A stretch of DNA of 64,000 nt from Bugulina stolonifera. Taxonomy: Eukaryota; Bryozoa; Gymnolaemata; Cheilostomatida; Bugulidae. The position numbers and the translations under genes were made by a program. The notes beneath the pieces were generated by a model. That model had not been told where the DNA came from, made no database searches, and saw only the letters and a list, made by a program, of their open reading frames with translations. The stretch lies in contig OW285195.1 of NCBI GenBank assembly GCA_935421135.1, positions 2,666,001 through 2,730,000 on the forward strand. The letters run 5' to 3'. Positions 22,912-33,373 of the stretch are shown in pieces. Each line of letters starts with the position of its first letter. Within the stretch, counting starts at the first letter, position 1.

Positions 22912-23599
22912 ACGCAAAGATAGTTCTCCTTGTCAACCTTTCCTCGCTTCCCGTCCTACATATTGCATCCTATAAATGAGTATTATAAACTGAATAAATA
23001 CATGTACTTGTACAATTTTTTTAAATACATGTACATGGGCATACTTAAAATGCTATTCAAACTTTGGTATAGTGGCTAAATGATTATTATAATGTGGTGC
23101 AGACTCGCGTATGCATTATACAGCATAATTATTACACAAATATAATACTCTTCATGAAAATGATTTTTTCTAAATGGAACCTAGAGAAAACTGAACAGAT
23201 CTCTTTTAGGAATAACGTTAATCACTGAGAAATAACTATTAAACTGAAGCTTTAATCTCATTCTTACTCTAGTTTACTGTAGGCTGCTGTTCAATAAAGT
23301 CATCTTATTGCACACCATTACACAGTCTCTAATTATTTACTGCTAACAGTAGGGTTTTCCCAGGTATAGTCCCATGACTGCTACCAGAACCAAAGAGCAG
23401 TTCACACATTCTCCACAGCTTTGTAGATAAAAGTAGAAGTCGCACCCCAAAACCTCGTGCAACTCAGACTTTCCAGCGTAAAATAAGAAAAACCTGTAAA
23501 GGTATAACTGTGCCTGCTTGAAATCTTTATTATTATGATTAGCACTTCCAGCCAAATTTTATTATTACATGAATACAAAGATAATTAAAAATAAACTAT
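22912..23599. other. No gene recognised
   Basis: AT-rich flank of the 10.6-kb TIR element. A 70-residue minus-strand frame at 23343-23555 has several Cys residues but no motif I can name. Confidence 0.4.
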
Positions 23600-23605
23600 T
23601 GTAGT

Positions 23606-24391
23606 AGTAGTAATATCAGTGCAGATCTGCACAGACATTTCCCCACGGATTCAGCCAATCACAGAGCCGTATTTCGGATTCTGACCAATCAGGAGCCACC
23701 ACCCTCCGTGACCTTCGTCAAGGACACCGGAACTAGCCAAAATTTCCCCACGACCTTGCCAAGGTCGCGCTCCGGAACTGAGCGTTTTCTCCTCAAAAAA
23801 TTTCCTAACCGCGAACGAAAAATCTCCAAAAATTTTCCTAACCGCGACCGAAAAATCTCAAAAAATAATCCTAACCGCGAACGAAAAAAATCTCCAAAAA
23901 AAACTTACCTCGAATGAAACGTCCCCGTCCTCGATTCTCTTAAAACTCTCCAACCTCTCCCTCGCGCCTCTTCTCTCCACGCCTCTCGCCTCTCGAATGA
24001 TCGCCACCGACCCCGTCCCCCGCCTCTCCTATTCCAAGCCCCGCCCTCAAACCTCGGAATCTCCGCCCCGACCCTTTGACCAATCGACTGTGGACGAGGG
24101 GTGGGAGCCGGCCGCCAGCCGGGTCCCTCCCGCCCGGGACCCGTCGCGTTCTTCCCGACTATTTCCCCGGGGTTTTGAAATTCGTATCACCATGTTTTTG
24201 GGTTTCGATTAATAATACGTATTTCATCGTATTCCTTAGAAAGTATATAATGATAGAAAGTATAGAATAGAAAAAAAATGGTCGATTAATAAAACGTTTA
24301 TTTTATTGTATTCGTAAGAAAGTATATAATGATAGAAAGTATAGAATAGAAAAAAAAATGGAAAGTATAGAGTAGAAAAAAGTACATAACT
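23606..24391 (+). repeat. Left terminal inverted repeat
   Basis: Matches the reverse complement of 33532-34231 almost throughout, ending inside at AAAGTACATAACT. It holds tandem motifs (CCTAACCGCGAACGAAAAATC, repeated four times with variation, about 23808-23910), GC-rich sequence, and an AT-rich inner end with TATAATGATAGAAAGTATAG units. This side has one extra unit of about 85 bp (24250-24340) compared with the right TIR. Confidence 0.92.
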
Positions 24392-24495
24392 TAATATTTC
24401 AAAGTAGTCGCTTAAGAGTGTGCGTGCACTCGTCCACTTTATCAATGCTGCGGACTACCCCTCCCCTTCTCGTAGCTATATTGTAGAAAGAATGT

Positions 24496-25371
24496 CTAGT
24501 CAACTAGTGGACACAGGTCTAACACGGATACTCCCTCTTCATTGGTTACTCTCGGCGAAAGACCTTGTGCGAGAAATCGTGCAGTCGCCACGCGAAACTC
24601 GTACAATGCTGCCATGTGTCCAATAGTATTTCCACTACCACTCTGTCTAACGTTGGGGTCAACACGTCGAAAATCTAACATCATTCCGCTTAATCTCGTA
24701 CTCCACCCACTCTCGGTCAAGTCGTATTCGAATGCGTAATGTAGGGGAGCCTTCCCCTCTTTATCTAGCTCATTGATGGCTGGAGAGGGTAGTGCACACG
24801 GTGAGATGATGAAATGTGGACGGTGCAGCTGTTGAGGTGTGATTGGAGAGCATAATCGACGTAGCAAGCTCTCATCTCCGATCTTTGCTATCAAATGGTA
24901 TGGATTTTGACCATTTTTATCCGTCATGCCCACCATACTAGGATTGGTGTGAAAAGCAAGAGATGCCACATCTTTACTCCCCTCTTTAGCGGAAAGTAGC
25001 AGTGCGTGCAGCACCGTCCGCCCCTCTTTGTCACGCACGGCCACGCTATTGCCACTCACAGCAACGAGTAAAGCGAAAGCGACAGCATTGTGATCACCAT
25101 GGTTAAGATGCTGGAAGACCTTTGCACTCTTATTACTTCGATGATCCGATTTCCAAAAGTATCTACGCGAAACGTAGAGTTCTTCTGTTGTCAGTGATCT
25201 GAACGCACTCCAATCATCCCAGCTCGTCCATCTATTCCTAGGAAACAAAGTCTGGATAAATGTCAATGACATACCATACACGCGCACTCCGCGAGCACCA
25301 CCATTGGACTGAAAGCTTCGTCGATGAAGTGGCGATACTAATGCATTTGTAAATACATTTATAAAGGACAT
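24496..25371 (-). CDS. Ankyrin-repeat-like protein
   Basis: An ORF of 291 residues from ATG at 25371. At least five ankyrin-type segments are visible: DKEGRTVLHALL (about residue 114), DKNGQNPYHLIAKIG (151), DKEGKAPLHYAFE (203), GNTIGHMAALYEF (247) and NEEGVSVLDL (278). The N-terminal 100 residues are unlike ankyrin and include SFQSNGGARGVRVYG and a Trp-rich stretch, resembling the long-spaced ankyrin proteins of diatoms and large viruses only in general style. It is the outermost gene of the leftward cluster, ending about 100 bp from the TIR. A fragment is duplicated at 26504-26648. Protein-protein interaction is likely; specific role unknown. Confidence 0.65.
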   Translation of the reverse strand: MSFINVFTNALVSPLHRRSFQSNGGARGVRVYGMSLTFIQTLFPRNRWTSWDDWSAFRSLTTEELYVSRRYFWKSDHRSNKSAKVFQHLNHGDHNAVAFALLVAVSGNSVAVRDKEGRTVLHALLLSAKEGSKDVASLAFHTNPSMVGMTDKNGQNPYHLIAKIGDESLLRRLCSPITPQQLHRPHFIISPCALPSPAINELDKEGKAPLHYAFEYDLTESGWSTRLSGMMLDFRRVDPNVRQSGSGNTIGHMAALYEFRVATARFLAQGLSPRVTNEEGVSVLDLCPLVD

Positions 25372-25429
25372 AACCTCGCAAATACAATTGACCAATCAGA
25401 GGGGAGGTCAACCGAGTTGAAAATGGAGC

Positions 25430-25690
25430 TGAAATAATATAGCGAAATATAGCGAGTGTGAAAACGTTTATTGCACAGTTTTCAGGCTACAACTGGCAAA
25501 CCCTCTGAATCTGAGGCAGAGACCTCTTACAAGTATATGGAAAATGACAGAGCTAGAAAAAGCGGGAGGGCTCAAATAATATGGTGAAATGTAGTGAGTG
25601 TTAAACGTTTATTGCACAATTTTCAGGCTACAACTGTCAAACTCTCTGAATCTGAGGCGGAGACCTTCTACAAGAATATAGAAAACAATA
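25430..25690 (-). terminator. Duplicated 3' region with polyadenylation signals
   Basis: Two related segments of about 140 bp (25435-25545 and 25570-25680) each contain TGTGCAATAAACGTTT on the minus strand, giving an AATAAA signal. They lie just 3' of the 25796-26503 frame and 5' of the ankyrin gene. The pair is repeated at 26690-26940 behind the spliced gene, as part of a larger tandem duplication. Confidence 0.55.
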
Positions 25691-25795
25691 ATAATGTCAA
25701 TGGAGCGCTACTTATCTACAAAATGCATGTGAAAAAATATCACCAATGAGTTGGTGAGGTGTCTAGTGAGTCATGAGGAGAGGTGAGAGTACAAC

Positions 25796-26503
25796 TCAGC
25801 TCATAGTCTTGGTGAGTAGCTGCTCTTTGCCCACCCGATCCAAGACGCAACAGTCGTAATACTCACGACTTCCAGTCTTATTCTTCTTGACACCCTTGTA
25901 TATTACAACGCCTGGGAGGTTACCCTCCAGCTGACTGATGTAGCGCTGAGGTAGAAATACCTCTCCATGAACCTCTTTACCGTCTACGATGGTTTCGAAG
26001 GTCGCCACACCACTAGTCACCATCTTTTTCATAGCCTCACCTCCCACACTGAAGTCGACTGCCAAGGTTCGAATCGCCGTCACAACCAGGACACTCCCCT
26101 TGGGAAGAGTGGAGAGTGTCCTCACCCTGAAGTAGTCTTGCAACTCTTCTACACTCTTTTTTCTCAGATCGGCAGCCGTCTTCTTCATCGCCGCGTGGGT
26201 GGGAGTGCACACGAATTCTAGATGTTGGAAGGAGTGCTTACCATCAGCCCTCGCCTTCTCTCCCAAGTACACCATAACTCTTGGCGAGAGGGAGTTGCCC
26301 TTGTTTGCCTTTCCATTATCATTGGTGACTCCACACTTTGGAGTGTGCCTTGAGGGGATGTGCATCTTGGAGTGTACACGCTTGCCTTTACCATCCAAGT
26401 AACTGCACTTGATGAGCAAGGAGTCTCCGTAGACCGTGTCTACTCGCTCACCTCCACTCACTTCTAGCACAGTTCCCACGGGTAGTGAGCCAATCTTTGC
26501 CAA
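25796..26503 (-). pseudogene. Duplicate of OB-like exon, lacking first exon and start codon
   Basis: This frame is nearly identical to the second exon of the gene at 27049-28588 but starts abruptly at the AKIG codons. The preceding triplet is a stop, and no ATG occurs before HSKM, about 45 residues in. The upstream sequence is an ankyrin-gene fragment rather than an intron and first exon. It is therefore a truncated copy from a tandem duplication, though the reading frame is still open for 235 residues, so the event is recent or the frame is used from an internal start. Confidence 0.7.
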
Positions 26504-26648
26504 TCAAATGGTATGGATTTTGACCATTTTTATCCGTCATGCCCACCATACTAGGATTGGTGTGAAAAGCAAGAGATGCCACATCTTTACTACCCTCTTT
26601 AGCGGAAAGTATTATAAATGACATAACCTCGCAAATACAATTGACCAA
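26504..26648 (-). pseudogene. Ankyrin-gene fragment at duplication junction
   Basis: Repeats the ankyrin gene's 5' end (EVMSFI) joined, after an internal deletion of about 110 codons, to the LLSAKEGSKDVASLAFHTN segment. It fuses at AKIG to the 25796-26503 frame, where both parent genes encode the same four residues. Confidence 0.8.
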
Positions 26649-27048
26649 CCAGAGGGGAGGTCAACCGAGTTGAAAATGGAGCTGAAATAATATAGCGAAA
26701 TATAGCGAGTGTGAAAACGTTTATTGCACAGTTTTCAGGCTACAACTGGCAAACCCTCTGAATCTGAGGCAGAGACCTCTTACAAGTATATGGAAAATGA
26801 CAGAGTTAGAAAAAGCGGGAGGGCTAGAATAATAGGGTGAAATGTAGTGAGTGTTGAACGTTTATTGCACAATTTTCAGGCTACAACTGTCAAACTCTCT
26901 GAATCTGAGGCGGAGGCCTTCTACAAGAATATAGAAAACAATAATAATGTCAATGGAGCGCTACTTATCTACAAAATACATGGGAAAAAATATCACCAAT
27001 GAGTTGGTGAGGTGTCTAGTGAGTCATGAGGAGAGGTGAGAGTACAAC

Positions 27049-28159
27049 TCAGCTCATAGTCTTGGTGAGTAGCTGCTCTTTGCCCACCCGATCCAAGACG
27101 CAACAGTCGTAATACTCACGACTTCCAGTCTTATTCTTCTTGACACCCTTGTATATTACAACGCCTGGGAGGTTACCCTCCAGCTGACTGATGTAGCGCT
27201 GAGGTAGAAATACCTCTCCATGAACCTCTTTACCGTCTACGATGGTTTCGAAGGTCGCCACACCACTAGTCACCATCTTTTTCATAGCCTCACCTCCCAC
27301 ACTGAAGTCGACTGCCAAGGTTCGAATCGCCGTCACAACCAGGACACTCCCCTTGGGAAGAGTGGAGAGTGTCCTCACCCTGAAGTAGTCTTGCAACTCT
27401 TCTACACTCTTTTTTCTCAGATCGGCAGCCGTCTTCTTCATCGCCGCGTGGGTGGGAGTGCACACGAATTCTAGATGTTGGAAGGAGTGCTTACCATCAG
27501 CCCTTGCCTTCTCTCCCAAGTACACCATAACTCTTGGCGAGAGGGAGTCGCCCTTGTTTGCCTTTCCATTATCATTGGCGACTCCACACTTTGGAGCGTG
27601 CCTTGAGGGGATACGCATCTTGGAGTGTACACGCTTGCCTTTACCATCCAAGTAACTGCACTTGATGAGCAAGGAGTCTCCGTAGACCGTGTCTACTCGC
27701 TCACCTCCACTCACTTCTAGCACAGTTCCCACGGGTAGTGAGCCAATCTTTGCCAAATCGTCGATGGCCATTCTTTTACCCTCCGACATTTCTCTGTGTG
27801 AAAAAAAATAAAAGTAGAGTAAAGTCAATCGACAGCTAGGAGAAAGAATATCAAAGGATGAACACATCATCAACATTGTAGACTCGGGGAACAAAGTAGG
27901 TGAAAAGTGATTAGACAACTCACCTCAGATCGGCAGCCACAGTCCGTGCATTGCTCAGCTCGCCTCTACCCGCACTGCCATGTTTAATTCCAACCTTCTT
28001 ACTCGATGTCCCGTCATTCTCTTTCTTTTTCTTGTCCACAACTTTCGCCGCCATGACAACACCATCTTCTTTGGATGAGAGTATAAGCGTGTCATCATCT
28101 TCCTCACCACTTTCCTCATTGATTGTAGTCGCTTTTCTTTTACGATGTCTAACAACACC

Positions 28160-28221
<62 letters not shown>

Positions 28222-28588
28222 CAACACTATTCTTGATGGGGGTTGTTGGACGCTGCGCCTGCGAGTGCTCTCCTCGGTCTATAACACCGCGAGGCGCTGG
28301 AGAGCTGGTGGGTGGTGGACGCTGTAGCATTGATGATAACTCTCTTCTACCAGTCGTGGCTGGAATATCAAGCCTCCTTCGAAATCGCTCCCGTCTCGCC
28401 ATCTCCGTCCTCAACTCCTCAACTTCTCTGGGTCTATTCTGACTCTCCTCTTCGTACTCGATCACCTGCTCCAGCTCAGCGTCGGTTAAACCCATCAGCC
28501 CGTCTGTGTCACCGCTGCGAGGTGGTGGTGGCGGTGGTGGCGTCGATGAAAAGAAAAAGTTGTCCGAACTCATGTCTTGAGAACTCAT
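27049..28588 (-). CDS. Spliced gene with acidic N-terminus and two OB-like repeats
   Basis: Exon 1 runs from ATG at 28588 to 27924; a 130-bp GT-AG intron (GTGAGT ... TTTCACACAG) precedes exon 2 (27793-27049). The join keeps frame and only this acceptor does; the next AG would give a stop within six codons. Exon 1 encodes a proline run, a coiled-coil-like acidic/basic segment, about 20 Asp from a GAT repeat, and basic RHRKRK. Exon 2 has two repeats of one fold: SLPVGTVLEV...TVYGDSLLIK...MRIPSRH and TLPKGSVLVV...TFETIVDGK...VFLPQRY. This pattern resembles OB-type nucleic-acid-binding domains seen in invertebrate and viral hypothetical proteins (from memory). A role in binding single-stranded element DNA is inference. 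Total about 470 residues. Confidence 0.65.
28160..28219. repeat. (ATC)n microsatellite encoding poly-Asp
   Basis: About 20 uninterrupted trinucleotides, read as GAT on the minus strand inside exon 1 of the spliced gene. Length is likely to vary between copies. Confidence 0.95.
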
Positions 28589-28730
28589 GTTGAGTGAGTG
28601 TAGTAGAGGATTTGAGTGTAGTAGAAGATCTGAGTGTAGTAGAAGAATCTTCTGCTGCAAGAGTTGTAGTGAGTTGTTGTCACACTTACACTGGAGTGTG
28701 AATGCTGATGAAACTTAACAAATGCTTGCT

Positions 28731-28738
28731 CTTTTATA
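28731..28738 (-). promoter_or_regulatory. TATA box of leftward gene cluster
   Basis: TATAAAAG on the minus strand, about 140 bp upstream of the ATG at 28588. It supports transcription starting near 28705 and running left, away from the central minisatellite. Confidence 0.6.
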
Positions 28739-28873
28739 CAGAGTGGGTGTGTACTTGTGTATGTACACGCTTTGATTTTATTGGTCGAAACTGTTTTTGT
28801 ACTTATTTTCTAGCTCTCATGCTGAATATACATCATCATGGGGTGATTACCCACCTCACCCCTAGTCTATGAG

Positions 28874-29930
28874 GACCCTCCTAGGTCGGAGGGGGTCGGA
28901 GAGGGTCGGAGAGGGTCGGAGGAAGGTCGGAGAGGGTCGGAGGGGGTTGGAGGAGGTCGGAGAGGGTTGGAGGAGGTTGGAGGAGAGTTGGAGAGGGTCG
29001 GAGGGGGTCGGAGGAGGGTCGGAGGGGGTCGGAGAGGGTCGGAGGAGGGTGGGAGGGGGTGGGAGAGAGTCGGAAGGGGTCGGAGAGGTGTGGAAGAGGG
29101 TCGGAGGGGGTTGTAGAGGGGTGTCGGAGGGGGTTTTAGGGGGTCGGGGTGGGCTGCTAGGGGGTCGGAGGGGGTCGGAGAGGGGTCTGAGGCAGTCGGA
29201 GGGGGTCGGAGAGGGGTAGGAGAGGGTCGGAGGTGGTGGGAGAGGGTCGGAGTGGGGTGGGAGGGGGTGGGAGAGGGGTGGGAGAGGGTCGGAGGTGGTG
29301 AGAGAGGGGTGGGAGAGGGTCGGAGTGGGGTGGGAGGAGGTCGGAGGGGGTGGGAGAGGGTCGGAGGGGGTGGGAGAGGGGTGGGAGAGGGTAGGAGTGG
29401 GGTGGGAGGAGGTCGGAGGGGGTGGGAGAGGGGTGGGAGAGAGTCGGAGGTGGTGGGAGAGGGGTGGGAGAGGGTCGGAGGTGGTGGGAGAGGGGTGGGA
29501 GAGGGTCGGAGGTGATGGGAGAGGGTCGAAGGGGGGTGGGAGAGGGGTGGGAGAGGGTCAGAGGTGGTGGGAGAGGGTCGGAGGTGGTGGGAGAGGGTTG
29601 GAGTAGGGTGGGAGGAGGTCGGAGGGGGTGGGAGAGGGTCGGAGGGGGTGGGAGAGGGGTGGGAGAAGGTCGGAGGTGGTGGGAGAGGGGTGGGAGAGGG
29701 TCGGAGGTGGTGGGAGAGGGGTGGGAGAGGGTCGGAGATGGTGGGAGAGGATAGGAGAGGGTCGGAGGTGGTGGGAGAGGGTCGGAATGGGGTGGGAGGA
29801 GGTCGGAGGGGGTGGGAGTTTTATAGCAGAAATCCCTCCTACCTCTCAAACTTATCTCACTAAGACCTGAGAGGATTAGAGAGGGGTGGGAGGGTTTGGA
29901 GAGGGGTGGGAGGTAGTTTCACCCCCTCCG
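28874..29930. repeat. G-rich minisatellite (left half of central inverted block)
   Basis: About 1 kb of GGTCGGAGGGGG, GGTGGGAGAGGG and related units on the plus strand, almost pure purine on one strand. Short unique sequence (29817-29880) interrupts it near the centre. Many G4 runs give strong quadruplex potential. Long apparent reading frames across it in several frames are artefacts of the repeat. Confidence 0.95.
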
Positions 29931-31235
29931 ACCCCCTAAAACCCCTCTCCGACCCCCTCCGACCCCCTAAAACCCCTCCCCGACCCCCTCCGACCCCCTA
30001 AAACCCCTCTCCGACCCCCTAAAACCCCTCTCCGACCCCCTAAAACCCCTCTCCGACCCCCTCCGACCCCTTAAAACCCCTCTCCGACCCCCTCCGACCC
30101 CCTCCGACCCCCTAAAACCCCTCTCCGACCCCCTCCGACCCCCTAAAACCCCTCTCCGACCGCCTCCGACCCCCTAAAACCCTCTCCGACCCCCTCCGAC
30201 TCTCTAAAACCCCTCTCCGACCCCCTCCGACCCCTTAAAACCTCTCTCCGACCCCCTCCGACCCTCTAAAACCCCTCTCCGACCCCCTCCGACCCCCTAA
30301 AACCCCTCTCCGACCCCCTCTGACCCCTTAAAACCCTTCTCCGACCCCCTCCGACCCCTTAAAACCCCTCCCCGACCCCCTCCAACCCCCTAAAACCCAC
30401 CCCGACCCCCTCCGACCCCCTAAAACCCCCTCCGACCCTCTCCGACCCCTAAAACCCCTCTCCGACCCCCTCCGACCCCCTAAAACCCCTCTCCGACCCC
30501 CTCCGACCCCTTAAAACCCTTCTCCGACCCCCTCCGACCCCTTAAAACCCCTCCCCGACCCCCTCCGACCCCCTAAAACCCCTCCCCGACCCCCTCCGAC
30601 CCCCTAAAACCCCTCTCCGACCCCCTCCAACCCCTTAAAACCCCTCTCCGACCCCCTCCAACCCCTTAAAACCCCTCTCCGACCCCCTAAAACCCTCTCC
30701 GACCCCCTCCGACCCTCTAAAACCTCTCTCCGACCTCCTCCGACCCTCTAAAACCCCTCTCCGACCCCCTCCGACCCCCTAAAACCCCTCCCCGACCCCC
30801 TCCGACCCCCTAAAACCCCTTTCCGACCCCCTAAAACCCCTCTCCGACCCCCTCCGACCCCCTAAAACCCCCCCGACCCCCTCCGACCCCCTAAAACCCC
30901 TCCCCGACCCCCTCCGACCCCCTAAAACCCCTCCCCGACCCCCTCCGACCCCCTAAAACTCCTCTCTGACCCTCTCCAACCCCCTAAAACCCCCCTCCGA
31001 CCCCCTAAAACCCCTCTCCGACCCCCTCCGACCCCTAAAACCCCTCTCCGACCCCCTCCGACCCCCTTAAATCCCTTCTCCGACCCCCTCCGACCCCTTA
31101 AAACCCCTCCCCGACCCCCTCCGACCCCCTAGCACCCCTCTCCGACCCCCTCCGACCCCCTAACACCACTCTCCGACCCTCTCCGACCCCCTAACACCCT
31201 CCTCCGACCCTCTCCGACCCCTCCAACCTTCAAAA
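29931..31235. repeat. C-rich minisatellite (right half of central inverted block)
   Basis: Units of CCCCTCTCCGACCCC, CTCCGACCCC and CTAAAACCCC repeated about 40 times. This is the reverse-complement type of the left half, so the two halves can pair as a giant imperfect hairpin. The TTTTAGGGG-type unit is found mainly on this side. Confidence 0.95.
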
Positions 31236-31346
31236 TCTACCTCTTACCTCTTAACAATTCTAAAAAAGTCCTAACCTTAAAAATGCCTCTTTAACCTTAA
31301 AATGCCCCTTTTAGCTGATTGGTTAAGAAATTTTTGAGCAAAAACA

Positions 31347-31355
31347 TATAAAAAC
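31347..31355 (+). promoter_or_regulatory. TATA box of rightward gene cluster
   Basis: TATAAAAAC lies about 140 bp before the ATG at 31486, mirroring the spacing on the leftward side. Confidence 0.5.
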
Positions 31356-31485
31356 AAAAGTTTTTCTGGTTGGGCCTCATTCCAAGAACTAAAGTTGAAG
31401 AAAGGTAAATCTGTATTGAAAAAAGTTCTACTTTCTTAAAAAAATTAGAAGTCCAAAAGTCTAGTGAATATACTGAACTACAACA

Positions 31486-32198
31486 ATGGTGAGTAATATT
31501 TACCTTATTTTTCTAGTAATTTTCTAGTAATTTTTTCTAGTAATTTTCTCTGAATGATGAGATTTTTTGCTCTACATTTTTATTTATTGTATTCTCACTT
31601 CTTTTACATTTTTTTTTATCTTTTAATTATAGGCTTATTGCAATGACAAAAACATTGAATCGATTGTTTCAATCAAGCAAGATATGAAGGTGGTAGCTCA
31701 AGTAAGTGTTTTTACCCTATCGTTTTGAATATATAGCTGTATACATTACTCTCTACTGTCTCTATTATATTTTCTAATCTTTCTTCATTAATTTCTCGAA
31801 CATTTTATTCACATTTTTTTTTTTCATTTTCTCTTTACCAGGCTAAACTAAATAACAATAGAGGGAGGGTATTGAGCGAAAAAGAAAGAAATCTCCTCAA
31901 AGAAGTATCTATAAGTGGTGAAGAGATTGGTGAGTTGATTTAAATATCTAGAGATGTTTAAAACTTTGTTATAACTATGCAAATATGTAGTATAAATAAT
32001 TAGTTGTAACTATGTAAATATCTAGCATAAAAAATGAAACAATTCTAATGATGTTTTTTAGGTATTGCAAGATATACAAAAGAGAAGAAGTCTCTTAAAT
32101 ACTACATATTCATGAAAAAAGAAAATCAAGAAAAGTTAAAAGAATACCTAAAAGAATGTGATTCATCTAAGCTCTGCCCATTATGTAAAAAAAAATAG
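31486..32198 (+). CDS. Four-exon small basic protein with C-terminal CPLC
   Basis: Exons are 31486-31488 (ATG only), 31633-31701, 31842-31929 and 32062-32198, all with GT-AG introns of 110-145 bp. The frame is maintained across every junction (297 nt, 98 residues). The protein is Lys/Glu-rich with predicted helices and ends with SSKLCPLCKKK, half of a zinc-binding knuckle. The perfect intron phasing, not similarity, is the evidence for the gene. I recognise no family. It is the first gene of the rightward cluster. A DNA-binding or packaging role would be speculation. Confidence 0.7.
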
Positions 32199-32281
32199 GT
32201 TGTCGGATAAAGGAGCACGTGCAGCAACATTTTCTTTTCCGAGTCTGTACATGCTTACAGACTCGGGTAAATGATGAACGC

Positions 32282-33373
32282 ATGCACGTGCACCTATCCA
32301 AATCTCCGTATGATGAAAAGGATCATCCTTTGTCACATGCGGAGAGATTTTTGTCTGACACGGATAGCTTGATGGATTGTGCACACACCATCACTACTAT
32401 CATAACTCGGGATTGGTCTCCAACTCTAACATTTCCACATCCCGCCCCCCCACCTTTCATAACCTTGCCTAACACTCTCACCCCTATCTTTTGTGGAGGA
32501 TGTAAAATCCCGTGTGGTATGGTTTCTTACCAACCATTTCGACGATTTAAACAACTCTCCACTAACAAGCCCACCACCACCACCACTACCACCTCCATCA
32601 CTACTACATCCATCGCTGCCTCTACCAGAACATCTTACTCATCTAACACTACTCCCTCCTCACCTCTAATCAGATCTCAATCATTATCACCTCCTCATCC
32701 TCAATCATCATCTCCTCAACCTCAAGACAATTCACAAAATTATAATGAATATTTAGTAGACCATTACCTCGCCTCAACAGAACCTCAAGCTGCATCACAA
32801 TCACCCTCTTCTCCTCCATGTCAAATAGTTCCTCCTCCTCCTCCTCCTACTTCTCCTCAAAGATCTAATTATGAGGATGAGGTTCTAGAAATGCTTTTCC
32901 CTTCGCCAAAAAGCAAAGACTCATCTATAAACTCTCCACCACACACTCCTATCAAACAAATGACTGCATCGACTTCACCTTCTCTCCAAACTCTACCTCC
33001 AGTGCGTGAAAGTCATTCTCCATCTCCATTCGGCTTACACGTGCATTGTAATAACGACTCTCCAACCTCCATATCCACCTCACCTACCGCATCACCCCAA
33101 TCACCTATATGTCATTCTCCATCACCACCACCACCAGCACAGTCCCCACCCTCTCCGTGCACTACATCAACATCCGTGTCAGACAATGGAGAGTTGCCTG
33201 AGACCTATCTCAATCGAGAATGCCTAATAGATTTATATAGAGCTAAAGCTTATTTTTATCATAGTCATGCTCTGAGGTGTATCGCTTCTGGTTGTAGAAG
33301 TGAGCTAGTAGATCGTTTTAAACGTAAAGCTCATGCCTACGATCAGAAAACAAGAGAGCTCACCTCAGAGTAA
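32282..33373 (+). CDS. Ser/Pro/Thr-rich protein
   Basis: An ORF of 363 residues from the first ATG at 32282; the frame is open further upstream and overlaps the preceding gene's last exon in another frame, so a spliced 5' end is possible. An N-terminal segment with CGGCKIPCGM is followed by about 200 residues of low-complexity Ser, Pro and Thr, then a conserved-looking C-terminus of about 55 residues (LNRECLIDLYRAKAYFYHSHALRC, Cys/His-bearing and helical). Only 80 bp separate it from the 98-residue gene, so they may share a transcript. It ends about 160 bp before the right TIR. No function assigned. Confidence 0.55.
   Translation: MHVHLSKSPYDEKDHPLSHAERFLSDTDSLMDCAHTITTIITRDWSPTLTFPHPAPPPFITLPNTLTPIFCGGCKIPCGMVSYQPFRRFKQLSTNKPTTTTTTTSITTTSIAASTRTSYSSNTTPSSPLIRSQSLSPPHPQSSSPQPQDNSQNYNEYLVDHYLASTEPQAASQSPSSPPCQIVPPPPPPTSPQRSNYEDEVLEMLFPSPKSKDSSINSPPHTPIKQMTASTSPSLQTLPPVRESHSPSPFGLHVHCNNDSPTSISTSPTASPQSPICHSPSPPPPAQSPPSPCTTSTSVSDNGELPETYLNRECLIDLYRAKAYFYHSHALRCIASGCRSELVDRFKRKAHAYDQKTRELTSE

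Noticed and set aside
23997..24212. 71-residue frame in both TIRs
   Set aside because: Duplicated because the TIR is duplicated; low-complexity Pro/Arg/Ser, no start context or motif. Kept as TIR sequence.
28589..28660. N-terminal extension of the OB-like gene starting MQQKILLL
   Set aside because: That start is a TTG codon and the extension is a leucine/serine repeat in the leader; the first ATG is at 28588.
29157..29870. Long overlapping reading frames on both strands over the G-rich minisatellite
   Set aside because: They exist because the repeat units lack stops; residues are only a few types and no start or conserved domain is present.
29931..31235. Telomere-like CCCTAAA motifs
   Set aside because: CCCTAAA appears inside longer CCGACCCCCTAAAACCCC units of a minisatellite; spacing is irregular and position is internal to the element.
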